Notes: generated from the letters alone by a model not told the origin. A DNA stretch of 64,000 nt from Phaeodactylibacter xiamenensis (GCF_000759025.1 NZ_JPOS01000075.1:124001-188000); one strand, 5' to 3'. Counted from the first letter of the stretch, positions 44,632-54,950 are shown. Program-made: numbers and translations.

Positions 44632-46002
44632 TCAACCCACCTGCCCAAACCGGTTCTCCCATACCATCCACCGGCCCCGGGTGAAGTCGGGCACCGGCTG
44701 CGGCTGACTACCGGAGGCCACGGACTGCTCCGAAAGGGGAGTGATGGCCAGCCAGGTGGCGGCATCGTACACATCGATAGGTGGTGGGGTGTTATTTCGG
44801 GCGCTGAGGACGAAATCATTGACCAGGAACCAGTCCATGCCGCCATGGCCGGCGCCTTCGGCATCATCGGCGTGCTTTTGCCAGAGCGGATGGTCGTACT
44901 TTTTCAGGTAGCTTGCTGCCGGTTCCCACTGATGGCCGGGGCTGCTGCCCTCCAGGTGGATGGAATCATTGACATCCATCCATAAGCCTTTGGTGCCCTG
45001 TACCCGGAAGCCCAGAGAGTAGGGGCGGGGCAGATTGGTATCGTGGCTGATGATGATGCTTTCGCCCTTGGCGGTTTTGACAACGGTGGTGATGATATCG
45101 CCCAATTCAAACCGGACTTGTGCATTCGGGTGATCGGGCCCGCCTTTGGGGTGGTTGACGATGTACTCGTGCAGCCCCCGTGACTTGGTGGACGTGGAAG
45201 TCAGGTACAACAGCCGGTTGCCCCGGTTGATGTTGATGTACTGGGCGACCGGGCCAATGCCGTGAGTAGGGTAGAGGTCGCCATTGCGGTGGACGGAGTG
45301 GCGGGTGCGCCAGCGGGCTTCACTGAAGGCTTTTTCTCCAAATTCCACGCCGCTGTTGTAGGCGGTCTCTCCGTCGTTGAACTTCACTCCGCGCAGGTCA
45401 TGCTGATAGCCGCACTCCAGGTGTACGAGTTCTCCGAAGAGGTCCTGGCGCACCATATTCAGCACCGCCATCACATCGCGGCGGTAGCAGACGTTTTCCA
45501 GAAAAAAGAGGGGCGTACCGGTTGCTTCGTGCGTATTGACCAGTTGCCAGCATTCGTCGATGGAGAAGGCACCGCTGACTTCCATTCCTACGTACTTTCC
45601 GGCCTGCATGGCGGCAACGGCCTGTGGGGTATGCCAGCGCCATGGAGTGGCGATGAGGACGGCATCTACGGTATCATCTTCGAGCAGTTCGAGGTAAGCC
45701 TGTTCTCCCTTGTACACCTTTGGAGCTTTGATGTCGTGCTTTTTGAAGAGGTCGAGGGTACGCTTTATCATCCGGTCGTCGATATCGCAGATGGCGGTTA
45801 CGGTGCTGTCGCTGCGGCGCAGGAGGAGGTCGATATGGGATTGCCCGCGCAGCCCGCTGCCGATGATGCCGACGCGCAGGAGGTCACGCTCTTTTTTGGG
45901 AAGGGGCGCAAAGCCGGGTGCGGAGAGGGGTAATCCGGCCAGGCCGGCGCTGGCGAGGGTGGACTTTTGGAGGAAGTCGCGGCGGTTGAGTTTGTCGCTC
46001 AT
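44632..46002 (-). CDS. GH109-like Gfo/Idh/MocA oxidoreductase, Tat-exported
   Basis: 456 residues. Twin-arginine signal NRRDFLQKSTLASAG. Rossmann NAD-binding motif VGIIGSGLRGQSHIDLL. The central piece HRNGDLYPTHGIGPVAQYININRG and the EVSGAFSIDECWQLV segment are characteristic of GH109 alpha-N-acetylgalactosaminidases, which use NAD in hydrolysis. Could equally act on another amino sugar. Export of a bound-NAD enzyme in folded form fits the Tat route. Its minus-strand 3' end abuts repeat material. Confidence 0.82.
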   Translation of the reverse strand: MSDKLNRRDFLQKSTLASAGLAGLPLSAPGFAPLPKKERDLLRVGIIGSGLRGQSHIDLLLRRSDSTVTAICDIDDRMIKRTLDLFKKHDIKAPKVYKGEQAYLELLEDDTVDAVLIATPWRWHTPQAVAAMQAGKYVGMEVSGAFSIDECWQLVNTHEATGTPLFFLENVCYRRDVMAVLNMVRQDLFGELVHLECGYQHDLRGVKFNDGETAYNSGVEFGEKAFSEARWRTRHSVHRNGDLYPTHGIGPVAQYININRGNRLLYLTSTSTKSRGLHEYIVNHPKGGPDHPNAQVRFELGDIITTVVKTAKGESIIISHDTNLPRPYSLGFRVQGTKGLWMDVNDSIHLEGSSPGHQWEPAASYLKKYDHPLWQKHADDAEGAGHGGMDWFLVNDFVLSARNNTPPPIDVYDAATWLAITPLSEQSVASGSQPQPVPDFTRGRWMVWENRFGQVG

Positions 46003-46307
46003 GGCTATGTGGGTTGGTTTTTGGCAAGGTAGGGAATTTTTGGTGTTGTGGGGTTTGGGTTGTTAGGTTTTATGGGGTTTGAAGTGCTGGCCTTGGTTTT
46101 TTGCGGTGGTTGGGGGAAATGTACCCATACGGGCTTTGCTACGCTTAGAAACAGCAAAATTCTTAATGTAACCCATACGGGCCTTCGGAAATGCTCTGCC
46201 CGCTGAAGTAGATATGAAGGAGGGTAAAAGTGGCGAGTGTTGCCGTGGATTCAGTCCTGGGCTACCAGCCTTCGCTTAGGGCTTCGGCTAGCGGGGCGCG
46301 GAGTGCC

Positions 46308-46480
46308 GTTAGGGTATACTTTGAGGGTTGGCGGTTCCGGGGAGTATGCCCTAACTTGCGGGTGGGGGAGGTGCGACGCTCTACGAGGTCGAAAAATCTG
46401 GATGAGGTTTGGGGTGAGTAATGTTCGACGCTCTGCGAGGTCGGTTGGCTTGGCTGCTGAGGTACACTTTGAGCGTTGGC
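46308..46480 (+). repeat. composite repeat A, copy 5
   Basis: First stem-loop, double box, and a second stem-loop whose right half is replaced by an AGGTTG-rich stretch. Confidence 0.8.
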
Positions 46481-46632
46481 TGGGGCGGTGCCGGGCTTTT
46501 CCTGGGGGAGGTTGAGGTTGGTCTGTGGCGGGGTCTCTGCGAGGTTGAGGTTGAGAGCCGGGCGATGGCTTCCTGGACCGACCGTAGACGGTCTCCTGCC
46601 TGGGGGCGAGGGTTGGTCTTCGGGGGCGTGCC

Positions 46633-46830
46633 GTTAGGGTATACTTTGAGCGTTGGCGGCTCGGGGGAGTATGCCCTAACTTGCGGGTGGGGGAGGTGCG
46701 ACGCTCTACGAGGTCGTAAAATCTGGAAGAGGTTTGGGGTGACTAATATTCGACGCTCTACGAGGTCGGTTGGCTTGGGCGTTAGGGTATACTTTGAGCC
46801 CTGGCTGCTCCGGGGAGTATGCCCTAACTT
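46633..46830 (+). repeat. composite repeat A, copy 6
   Basis: First stem-loop and double box, but followed by a second copy of the GTTAGGG-type stem-loop instead of the GCTGGGG-type one, showing that modules recombine. Confidence 0.82.
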
Positions 46831-47251
46831 TTGGATGAGCCTCGCTTGGCTGTCTCTTTGCAAGGTTGAGGTTGGTCTTTGGCGGGGTCTTTGTGAGGTT
46901 GAGGGCCAGGCGGGGTCTTCTTGGGTTGGTCTGCCGGGGTGGTGGCTTGGGGGCGAGCAGTGCCGGTCGGTGTGCCGTCAGGAGGCGGTCGCAAAGCGGC
47001 CGTGCCCCTGGGTGACGCCGCCTGGTGCTCAACCTTAACCTTAGCCTCAACCTTAGCTGGGGCGGTACCGGGCTTTTCCTGGGGGAGGTTGAGGGCCGGG
47101 GTATGGCTGCCTGGGCCGACCGTTTGCGGTCTCCTGCCGGGGGGCAAGCGTTGCTGGTCGGAGTGGCTGGGGAATCAGAAGGCTGGGGGAAGGGACCTTC
47201 TTCGTCGGGACTTCGTCGGTTGCGGAATCTTAGGTTTCGAGTGAAAGCGTT

Positions 47252-48442
47252 CTAATAAAGAAAGCCAAAAAGCCACAATGGGATTCGGTTCTGGTAGCCA
47301 AATTCTATGTTGTCTAATGCAAGGAAACCCGAAGCGTCGGGCAGTTGTCGGCCGGGTTTGCCGGGGCCACCAATTTCGAAGAGGTGTTGCCCGTCCACGA
47401 GGAAGTCACCTGTTTTGGGGTAACTAAGCTTGTGCTGGTAGGCGAGCTGATTGGCAAAGTAGGTTTCCCGGATGGTACCGGTATCGGGCTGGGAAGGGCG
47501 CAAGGTGTAGGCGAGGTTGGTATTGTCAAGGTAGACTTTATCGGGCTTTTGCAGGCGGCTGATGCCTTTGCCTTCCCGGTACAAATGGCGGGTAAGCCCG
47601 CATTCTGACAGGTGGTGCAGATAGGCGAGCAGGGTTTCCCTGTTGATGCCAATCTTGTTGCTTAGGGCGCTGATGTTGGGCTTGAATGGGGCGGATTCTG
47701 CGATGATAAGGAGTAATTGCCGGAGCTTGTGAATCCATGCGACGTCCACTCTTCTAAGCTGGGGCAATTCAATTTCCAAAATAAGGTTGACTACCTCGGT
47801 CAGGCGTTGAGGGTATAATGTTGGTACTTCTTTGAAAAAGGGGTAATAACCTGTCTTTAGGTAGTCCTTAAAGTAAGCCAGGGGCCGGATCTTTTGAACG
47901 ATCTCACTGGCAATCGTTTCGTGCCCGCTCAAAAGATCCTGAAGGGTTAATCTGGGGAAGGGCTGGCTCTGTGAGAAGTGCAGGTATTCCCGGAAGGACA
48001 GCCCCTGCATTTCATAGACTACCGCCCGTCTGCTTAGATCAGCTCTTGCGTTTAGAATTTCGAGGAGGGAGGAGCCGGTGAAGATGACATACAATTCAGG
48101 ATAATCATCATAGATGTTTTTTATTTCCCGGGACCAGTCCGGGTATTTATGCACTTCGTCAATAAAGAGGTAACGGCCGCCCTCTTTAGCGAACTGATCG
48201 GCAAGTGCGGTTAGGCGGTGGTCTGCAAACCATAGGTCGTCCATACTCACATAAAGGGCCTTGTGGTTGTGGTCAAGCAGGGTTTTTATCCGTTGTAGCA
48301 GCAGGGTAGTTTTCCCTGCTCCGCGTGCGCCTTTTATTCCAATAAGGCGAGTTTCCCAAGTGATGTCCTGCATCAGGCTTCGCTGAAAATCCATGGGCAG
48401 GTGCAGGAGCTTTTTCCGGAATTTCTCGGTTAAGTATTGCAT
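47252..48442 (-). CDS. AAA ATPase with DUF4143-like C-terminal domain
   Basis: 396 residues from MQYLTEKFRKKLL. Walker A IKGARGAGKTTLLL, Walker B GRYLFIDEVHKYPDW, sensor FTGSSLLEILN. The second half has a winged-helix-like region (ISALSNKIGINRETLLAYLHHLSECGL) and a PD-(D/E)XK-like end (YFANQLAYQH, DFLVDGQHLFEIGG). This family is common, mobile and of unsettled function, sometimes linked to defence or toxin-antitoxin loci. The ATG at 48460 (MVQPSIMQ) is an alternative start; the ORF further upstream to 48598 runs into repeats. Confidence 0.85.
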   Translation of the reverse strand: MQYLTEKFRKKLLHLPMDFQRSLMQDITWETRLIGIKGARGAGKTTLLLQRIKTLLDHNHKALYVSMDDLWFADHRLTALADQFAKEGGRYLFIDEVHKYPDWSREIKNIYDDYPELYVIFTGSSLLEILNARADLSRRAVVYEMQGLSFREYLHFSQSQPFPRLTLQDLLSGHETIASEIVQKIRPLAYFKDYLKTGYYPFFKEVPTLYPQRLTEVVNLILEIELPQLRRVDVAWIHKLRQLLLIIAESAPFKPNISALSNKIGINRETLLAYLHHLSECGLTRHLYREGKGISRLQKPDKVYLDNTNLAYTLRPSQPDTGTIRETYFANQLAYQHKLSYPKTGDFLVDGQHLFEIGGPGKPGRQLPDASGFLALDNIEFGYQNRIPLWLFGFLY

Positions 48443-49875
48443 GATTGATGGTTGTACCATGCAATATAAATTTTTTCTGCTGGATTCGACCAGTAAAATT
48501 GATTTTTGATCACTTTTGAAAGGAAGGAATGCACAACCTTTCCGTGGGGAACGAGGATAAGGTTGGTCTTGGCGAGGATGAGGATACCGACTCTGCACAA
48601 GGCTGCGTCAGCCGGAGAAGGGTTGGGGAGTTTAGGGTTTAGGGGGGCGAGTGGCGCCGTGGGGTTGGTTTTGGGTTTTGTGGTGTTTTCCCGCCGTCGC
48701 CTGTGGCTTTGGCGGGCGGTGGGTTTTATGGTGTTGCAGCCTCGCCCGGCGCACTTCTTTCGCCGGGCGTGCTTGTTGGGTTGTCTTGGGTTTCGAGCGT
48801 TGCCGGTCGGTGTGACGCTGCTTTCACATGCTGTACCTACGGCACAGGGCGTTGGGTTGGCTTGGAGGTTACTGACATTTTGCCCCTAACGGGGCAGTGC
48901 CGGTCGCTGGGTCTGCGGGAGGCGGTCGCAAAGCGACCGTTGCTTTTGGAGGGAGCTGGCGGGTGCTTCTCTGTCTGTGGGAGCTTAAGCAGGGGCGGAA
49001 ACCTTAACCTTGGCTGGGCTTTGCCCTGGACCAACCTCAACCTTAGCCCTGCCCGGGGAGAGGCTAAGGTTGGTCTGTGGAGGGTCTTGGCGAGGATGAG
49101 GTTGTCGACTCTGCACAAGGCTACGTCGGCCGGAGAAGAGCCAGGCGATGGCTGCCTGGTCCGACCGTTTGCGGCCTTTTGCCGGGGGGCGAGGGTTGGT
49201 CTTCGGGGGCGTGCCGTTAGGGTATACTTTGAGCGTTGGCGGCTCCGGGAAGTATGCCCTAACTTGCGGGTGGGGGAGGTGCGACGCTCTGCGAGGTCGA
49301 AAAATCTGGAAGAGGTTTGGGGTGACTAATATTCGACGCTCTACGAGGTCGGGTGGCTTGGGCTGCTGGGGTACACTTTGAGCGTTGGCTGCTTTTGGGA
49401 GTGTGCTCCAGCTTGTGGGTGGGGAGGTTGAAGTTTAGGGGTTAGGGGTTAGGGTTTAGGGGCGAGCGTTGCCGGTCGGTTGGTCTTGGGATTTGGGCGG
49501 TGCCGGTGGGTGTGGCTGGGCTTTCACATTTCGTACCTACGGCACGAGTCGACGGGCGGTCTTGGGTGTTACCGACATTTTGCCCCTATGGGGCATGGGC
49601 TGTGGTTTGGAACTGCAAAACAGAGAAATGTACCCATACGGGCCTTGCTGCGCTTCGGAAATGTAAAACTGAAAAATGTAAAAGTGGCGAGCGTTGCCGT
49701 TGGTGCGGTCTTGGGGCGAGCGTTGCTGGTCGGTGGGTCTTCAGGAGGCGGTCGCAAAGCGGCCGTGGCACTGGGGGGCGCAGGCTGGTCCTTAACCTCA
49801 ACCTCAACCTCAACCTTGTCAGGGCTGTGCTCTGGACCAAGCTCAGCCTCCCCTGTCCGCCCTGCGCACCCAGCC
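48443..49875 (+). repeat. repeat-rich intergenic region 4
   Basis: Contains the GCCCGGCG...CGCCGGGC hairpin (about 48747-48772), diverged B repeat (48821-48897), a perfect-stem CGGTCGCAAAGCGACCG hairpin (about 48922), composite repeat A copy 7, a TTAGGGG-rich patch (about 49436-49460), B repeat (49521-49598), CCCATACGGGCC words and the CGGTCGCAAAGCGGCCG hairpin (about 49748). Repeats reach to within a few bases of the manC stop. No gene. Confidence 0.8.
49216..49420 (+). repeat. composite repeat A, copy 7 (full length)
   Basis: First stem-loop, double CGACGCTCTNCGAGGTCG box with the usual AATCTGGAAGAGGTTTGGGG spacer, second stem-loop. Confidence 0.88.
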
Positions 49876-50940
49876 CTACTTATCCACCAAATGCTTAATC
49901 TCCTGCTCTCTGGACTTGGGCCAGATGAGGAGGACATCGCCTTCGTCAACCACGATGTAGTCGTCCAGGCCGCCGATGACGAGGCGCTTGCCTTTGGGGG
50001 CGCGGACGAGGGTGTCTTGGGTGTCGATCAGCTGTATGGGGCTGCCTTGTGCGACATTGCTTTGGTCGTCTTTAGGGCTTTCGGCGTGGAGGGAGGCCCA
50101 GGTGCCGAGGTCTGACCAGCCGAAGTCGCTGGGGATGGTGAAGACGTTGCCGGCTTTTTCCATAATGGCGTAGTCTACAGAGATGGAGGGGGTGGTGGGG
50201 TAGGCCTCATCGATGAAGGCCTGCTCCTGTGGGGTGTTGTAGTGGGGGGCGCCGGCGCCGAGGATGCGGTGGATCTCGGGGGCGTTTTCGGCGAAAGCCT
50301 TCAGTAGGCTGCTGACGCGCCAGACGAAGATGCCGGCATTCCAGAGGTAGTTGCCGCTATCGAGGTATTGCTGGGCAGTGGGGCGGTCGGGCTTTTCGCG
50401 GAAGGCTTTGACGGATTTGGGCTGGTTGCTGTCGCCGGGGACTTTGGGGTCGATTTCGATGTAGCCGTAGCCGGTATCGGGGCGGGTGGGGGTGATGCCG
50501 AGGGTGAGCAGGGCGTCGTTGGCAGCGGTGAAGGCGAGCCCTTGCTGCAGGGTTTCCACGAAAGTGTCTTCTTTGAGGATGATGTGGTCGCTGGGGGCGA
50601 CGACGAGGTTGGCGTCCGGGTTGAGGGCCTGCAGCTTGAAGGCGGTGTAGGCGATGCAGGGGGCGGTGTTGTTGCGGGAGGGCTCGGTGAGGATCTGATT
50701 GTCGGTGAGCTCCGGCAGGTGTTCTTTGACGAGCCCGGCGTATTGCTTGTTGGTGACGATAAAGATGTTGGAGGCGGGGCAGAGCTTCAGGAAGCGCTCG
50801 AAGGTGAGGCGGATGAGGGACTTACCGACGCCGAGGATGTCGAGGAATTGCTTTGGGCGTTCTTCCCGGCTGGCGGGCCAGAAGCGGCTGCCGATGCCGC
50901 CTGCCATAATGGCTACGTAGGTGTTGCTGTTGTTGGGCAT
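49876..50940 (-). CDS. manC: mannose-1-phosphate guanylyltransferase
   Basis: 354 residues. Nucleotide-binding signature AGGIGSRFWPASREERPKQFLDI at the N-terminus, LVVAPSDHIILKED, and GTWASLHAESPKDD near the end. It has only the guanylyltransferase domain, not the fused phosphomannose isomerase. Makes GDP-mannose for capsule, LPS or exopolysaccharide. The next gene upstream on the same strand is a Wzi/RemB-like outer-membrane protein, although a 1.7-kb repeat block separates them. Confidence 0.92.
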   Translation of the reverse strand: MPNNSNTYVAIMAGGIGSRFWPASREERPKQFLDILGVGKSLIRLTFERFLKLCPASNIFIVTNKQYAGLVKEHLPELTDNQILTEPSRNNTAPCIAYTAFKLQALNPDANLVVAPSDHIILKEDTFVETLQQGLAFTAANDALLTLGITPTRPDTGYGYIEIDPKVPGDSNQPKSVKAFREKPDRPTAQQYLDSGNYLWNAGIFVWRVSSLLKAFAENAPEIHRILGAGAPHYNTPQEQAFIDEAYPTTPSISVDYAIMEKAGNVFTIPSDFGWSDLGTWASLHAESPKDDQSNVAQGSPIQLIDTQDTLVRAPKGKRLVIGGLDDYIVVDEGDVLLIWPKSREQEIKHLVDK

Positions 50941-51157
50941 GCGTTTTTGTTTTAGTGGGGATGAGTTAATGGGGGTGTTGTGGTGGTTTGTTTTGTTGGT
51001 GGGACGAATATAAGGGTTTTTGGGTTTTTTGGGTGGGTCTGGGGTGGTAAAGGTTTAAGTTTAGAGTTTAGAGTTTAGGGGGGCGAGCGTTGCCGTTGGT
51101 TCAGTCCTGGGCTACCAGCCTTCGCCTGGGGCTTCGGCGGGCGGGGCGCGGCGTGCC

Positions 51158-51360
51158 GTTAGGGTATACTTTGAGGGTTGGCTGCTCTGGGGAGTATGCC
51201 CTAACTTGCGGGTGGGGGAGGTGCGACGCTCTACGAGGTCGTAAAATCTGGAAGAGGTTTGGGGTGACTAATATTCGACGCTCTACGAGGTCGGTTGGCT
51301 TGGGCTGCTGGGGTACACTTTGAGCGTGGACTGCTTTTGGGAGTGTGCTCCAGCTTGTGG
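51158..51360 (+). repeat. composite repeat A, copy 8 (full length)
   Basis: Almost identical to copy 7 along its whole length, including the flanking B repeat that follows in both places. Confidence 0.88.
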
Positions 51361-51455
51361 GTGGGGAGGTTGAAGTTTAAGGGTTAGGGTTTAGGGGCGA
51401 GCGTTGCCGGTCGGTTGGTCTTGGGATTTGGGCGGTGCCGGTGGGTGTGGCTGGG

Positions 51456-51940
51456 CTTTCACATTTCGTACCTACGGCACGAGGCTACGGGCGGTCTTGG
51501 GTGTTACCGACATTTTGCCCCTATGGGGCATGGGCTGTGGTTTGGAACTGCAAAACAGAGAAATGTACCCATACGGGCCTTGCTGCGCTTCGGAAATGTA
51601 AAATATAAAATGCAAAAGTGACAGGCGTTTCCGGTCGGTGTGTCTCCGGGCTTTCACATTTCGTACCTACGGCACGAGGCTACGGGCGGTCTTGGGTGTT
51701 ACCGACATTTTGCCCCTATGGGGCATGGGCTGTGGTTTGGAACTGTAAAACAGAGAAATGTACCCATACGGGCCTTGCTGCGCTTCGGAAATGTAAAATA
51801 TAAAATGCAAAAGTGACAGGCGGTGCCGGTCGGTGTGTCTCCGGGCTTTCACATTTCGTACCTACGGCACGAGGCTATGGGCGGTCTTGGGTGTTACCTA
51901 CATTTTGCCCCTATGGGGCATGGGCTGTGGTTGGTCTGCC
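51456..51940 (+). repeat. 195-bp tandem repeat, about 2.5 units
   Basis: The word CTTTCACATTTCGTACC recurs at 51456, 51651 and 51846, exactly 195 bp apart, with the intervening B repeat, CCCATACGGGCC word and AAATATAAAATGCAAAAGTG spacer repeated almost unchanged. Confidence 0.88.
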
Positions 51941-52079
51941 GGGTGCGGTGGCTTGGGGGCGAGCGTTGCCGGTTGCTTGGTCTGCCGGGGCGGTGGCTTG
52001 GGGGCAAATATTACATTTTCTTTTCCTGGATGAAAAGAAACAAAAATTCCCGGTTATACCGGGATGCATCGTTCTTAAC

Positions 52080-52246
52080 GGGAAAATCGCGAAGGAGCGG
52101 CTCGTGCCTACAAACTCGCCTTGGTGCAGGGCGGGTTAAGGGTGCGTGGTGAATAGCATGATGCTGGTTTTTCAGGTGATTGGGCGTTTGGGCTCAAACA
52201 GTGTATCCACGTCACTGCGTGAACGCCGCTCCTCCGCGATTTTCCC
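52080..52246. repeat. MITE-like element with 21-bp inverted ends
   Basis: GGGAAAATCGCGAAGGAGCG at 52080 is mirrored, with one mismatch over 21 bp, by the sequence at 52226-52246. The right part (52190-52283) is shared with 57106-57202 (GGGCTCAAA-AGTGTATCCACGTCACTGCGTG and onward), where the left arm is missing. No coding capacity. Confidence 0.6.
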
Positions 52247-52674
52247 TAAACGCTGCAATGCCGGGGGCCAGGCTGGGTCTTCCTGGTGGTGGCTGCCGGG
52301 GCGGTGGCTTGGGGCGAGCGCTGCCGGTCGGTGGGTCGTCAGGAGGCGGTCGCAAAGCGGCCGTGGCTTTGGGTGACGTCGCCTGGTGCTCAACCTTAAC
52401 CTTAGCCTCAACCTTGGCTGGGACAGTGCCGGGCTTTTCCTGGGGGAGGTTGAGGTTGGTCTTCTGTGCTTGGTCTGCCGGGGCGGTGGCTTGGTGGCGA
52501 GCGTTGCCGGTCGGTTGGTCTCGGGCTGCCGGTCGGTGGGTCGCCGGGAGGCGGTCGCAAAGCGGCCGTGGCCTTGGGGGGCGGCGCCTGGTGCTCAACA
52601 TTAGCCTTAACCTCGGCTGGGCTAGCCTGGGGCCACCCCAGACCTAGATAGGTCTTGCCCGGGGCCTCCCGGCC

Positions 52675-54276
52675 TCAAAAGTCCTGATAAGAAGTGTAGA
52701 GGTTGGTACGCAGGCCAAAGTATGCCCAGCGGCTGTCGGGGAAGCCGCCGACTTCGCTGGTCTCGGTGCGGGACTGATAGCCGGCGTGGACTTCGAGGTT
52801 GTAAAGGGGGTTGATGGTGAAGGCGGCCTCGGCGCGCAGGTAGGTGAGGTCGCCGAGGTTGCCTTGTACGGCGAAGACGCCGGTGTCGGCAGAGCGGATG
52901 TCGAAGGACTTGAAGATGTCGCCGCCCCAGTTCTCGCCGGGGGCATCGCGGCCGGTACGGCCCTGGTGGTAGGCGGCCAGGAAGCTCCAGCGGCCAATAC
53001 GGTAGTGGGCACGGACGAGCATTTCCTCAAAATTGGCGCCCCAGGGGTGGGCGAGGGGCTGCTGATAGTGGCCCCAGTTGGTGAGGATCTCCCGGTGGGC
53101 GTAGATGTGGGGGCGGGCGATGTTGTACTCGGCGCGGAGGAAGAGGTTGCGGATGCCAAAGGCGTCGCCCCATTTCAGCCCGGCCTGCCAGGCCATCATG
53201 TTGAGCCAGCTGCCTTCGCTCCAGTTGAAGACGGCGGAGGAGGTGAACTCGTCCATCGCCATTTGGCCGTAAGCCAGTATGCCATTCTTAAAGTGGTAGG
53301 AGGCCTGAAGGCCCATGAGGGTGTTGCCGCCGGCGAAGCCTTGTGCGAACTCCACGGGGCGGTAAAGGATGACGGGGTTGAGGAAGCTGGGGTCGAAGCC
53401 GTAGCGGTTGAGCTCGTCGCCCCACATGATGCCTTCGAAGAGCCCGAGGTTGAAGCGCTTGCCGATATTGGCGCTCAGGTAGTGCATGGACATGTACTTC
53501 TTGGCGAAGATGTTGCCGACCATCACGCTGTCGCGGAGGTCGTTCATAATGGCCCAGGTGTTGACGTAGCGGAATTTCCAGAAGGTGGTCTCGATGCGGA
53601 AGTAGGGGTAGTTGACGCCGTTGTCGGACATCAGCAGGGAGCGGTAGCCTTCGCCGATGAACTGCTTGCCGTGGCCGAGGCGGAAGTGGAAGTTGGGGGT
53701 GGGCGTGTAGGCGACTTCCCCGGCGGCGTAGGCGTAGTCGCGGGCGTTTTCCCCAAAATTTTTGGAGAGCCAGTAGCCGGGCACTACGCCCCGGTTTTGG
53801 CGCACGAAGGCCTGTACGTGCATGGGCAGGCGGGCCTGGGTTTCCACCAAAGTGGTATAGGCGGAGACTTTGCCGAGCTGCAGTTCGAGGCGGGCGCCGC
53901 GGCTGTTGCGGTAGGTGTAGTCGAAGTCGCCTTCGCTGTCCTGCCCGCCGCGGAAGTATACCACGGGGTTGAGGGTGAAGTAGTGGTCTTTGCCCCGGGA
54001 GTGGATGAAGTCTTCGTACAGGGCTTTGCGTTCTACCCAGTCCCAGAGCCCGCCTTTTTTGACGATGGTGTCGGGCAGGAGGTCGCCTTTGCGGCTGTAG
54101 GGGTCTACTTCGTCCCGCCTCCAGGGGCGGATGGCGGTGTGGAGCTGATGGGTGTCGCGCAGGAGGGCGTTTTCGTGCCAGTAGCGTTCCTGGGGGTTGA
54201 GCTGCAGGAGCTGGTATTGGGCGTAGGTGAGGGTGGGGAGGAGGAGTAGGAGGTATAGTAGGATGTGGGCTTTCAT
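52675..54276 (-). CDS. outer-membrane beta-barrel protein (Wzi/RemB-like)
   Basis: 533 residues. Signal peptide MKAHILLYLLLLLPTLTYAQ, then a run of alternating amphipathic strands rich in Tyr, Phe and Trp (for example FHFRLGHGKQFIGEGYRSLLMSDNG, YLSANIGKRFNLGLFEGIMWGDE), ending in aromatic residues. The layout resembles the capsule-assembly Wzi family and RemB gliding proteins of Bacteroidota. May hold polysaccharide at the surface; manC lies downstream. Exact family not certain. Confidence 0.75.
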   Translation of the reverse strand: MKAHILLYLLLLLPTLTYAQYQLLQLNPQERYWHENALLRDTHQLHTAIRPWRRDEVDPYSRKGDLLPDTIVKKGGLWDWVERKALYEDFIHSRGKDHYFTLNPVVYFRGGQDSEGDFDYTYRNSRGARLELQLGKVSAYTTLVETQARLPMHVQAFVRQNRGVVPGYWLSKNFGENARDYAYAAGEVAYTPTPNFHFRLGHGKQFIGEGYRSLLMSDNGVNYPYFRIETTFWKFRYVNTWAIMNDLRDSVMVGNIFAKKYMSMHYLSANIGKRFNLGLFEGIMWGDELNRYGFDPSFLNPVILYRPVEFAQGFAGGNTLMGLQASYHFKNGILAYGQMAMDEFTSSAVFNWSEGSWLNMMAWQAGLKWGDAFGIRNLFLRAEYNIARPHIYAHREILTNWGHYQQPLAHPWGANFEEMLVRAHYRIGRWSFLAAYHQGRTGRDAPGENWGGDIFKSFDIRSADTGVFAVQGNLGDLTYLRAEAAFTINPLYNLEVHAGYQSRTETSEVGGFPDSRWAYFGLRTNLYTSYQDF

Positions 54277-54469
54277 TGCTTTGAGTGGTTTTGGGGGTGA
54301 AGGTAGGGGTTTTTTGGGTTTTGTTTTGGTCTTGGGGTGGGTCTTGAGAGGTAAAGGTTTAAGTTTAGAGTTTAAAGTTTAAAGTTTAGAGGGGCGAGCG
54401 GTGCCGTTGGTTCAGTCCTGGGCTACCAGCCTTCGACTGGAGCTTCGGCGGGCGGGGCGCGGAGTTGCC

Positions 54470-54660
54470 GTTAGGGTATACTTTGAGCGTTGGGCTGCTC
54501 CGGGAAGTATGCCCTAACTTGCGGGTGGGTGATTTTAAAACTAAAGAAGAGTGCGACGCTCTACGAGGTCGTAAAATCTGGATGAGGTTTGGGGTGACTA
54601 ATATTCGACGCTCTACGAGGTCGGGTGGCAGTGCCGTTAGGGTATACCTTGAGCGTTGGC
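54470..54660 (+). repeat. composite repeat A, copy 9
   Basis: First stem-loop, a GATTTTAAAACTAAAGAAGAG insert-like spacer, double box, then the beginning of another GTTAGGG stem-loop. Confidence 0.82.
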
Positions 54661-54950
54661 GGCTCTGGTGCCAGGCTTTTCCTGGGGAAGGTTGAGGTTG
54701 GTCTGTGGCGGGGTCTTTGCGAGGATGCTGACTCCCCATACGGGCCAGTGTTGGCGCTCAGCTACGTCAGCCGGAGAAGGATGAGGGTCAGGGCGGGGTC
54801 TTCGGGGCTGGGTCTACCGGGGCGGTGTCTTGGGGTGAGCGTTGCCGGTGGGTAGGTCGTCAGGAGGCGGTCGCAAAGCGGCCGGGGCCTTGGAGGACGC
54901 TGGTGGGCCCTCAACCTCAACCTTAACCTCAGCCTTAACCTTAGCCTTGG

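Larger units (their letters stand above)
46003..47251 (+). repeat. repeat-rich intergenic region 3
   Basis: Holds CCCATACGGGC words (about 46120-46180), GGGCTACCAGCCTTCGC, composite repeat A copies 5 and 6, the CGGTCGCAAAGCGGCCG hairpin (about 46985), and degenerate AACCTY/AGGTTG hexamer runs. No gene; all ORFs are repeat translations. Confidence 0.8.
50941..52674 (+). repeat. repeat-rich intergenic region 5
   Basis: Holds composite repeat A copy 8, a 195-bp tandem repeat (51456-51940), the inverted-repeat element 52080-52246, two CGGTCGCAAAGCGGCCG hairpins (about 52333 and 52551) and AACCTY runs. No gene. Confidence 0.8.

Noticed and set aside
44427-44985. Plus-strand ORFs opposite the 3' end of the GH109-like gene
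   Set aside because: Antisense and repeat-derived; the minus-strand frame has the recognisable family motifs.
49436-49462. Telomere-like TTAGGG repeats
   Set aside because: Degenerate, short and embedded in the dispersed repeats; no sign of a linear replicon end.
52786-54249. 487-codon plus-strand ORF
   Set aside because: Exact antisense shadow of the Wzi/RemB-like gene, Gly/Val/Ala/Glu-biased as expected for the complement of a GC-rich barrel gene.
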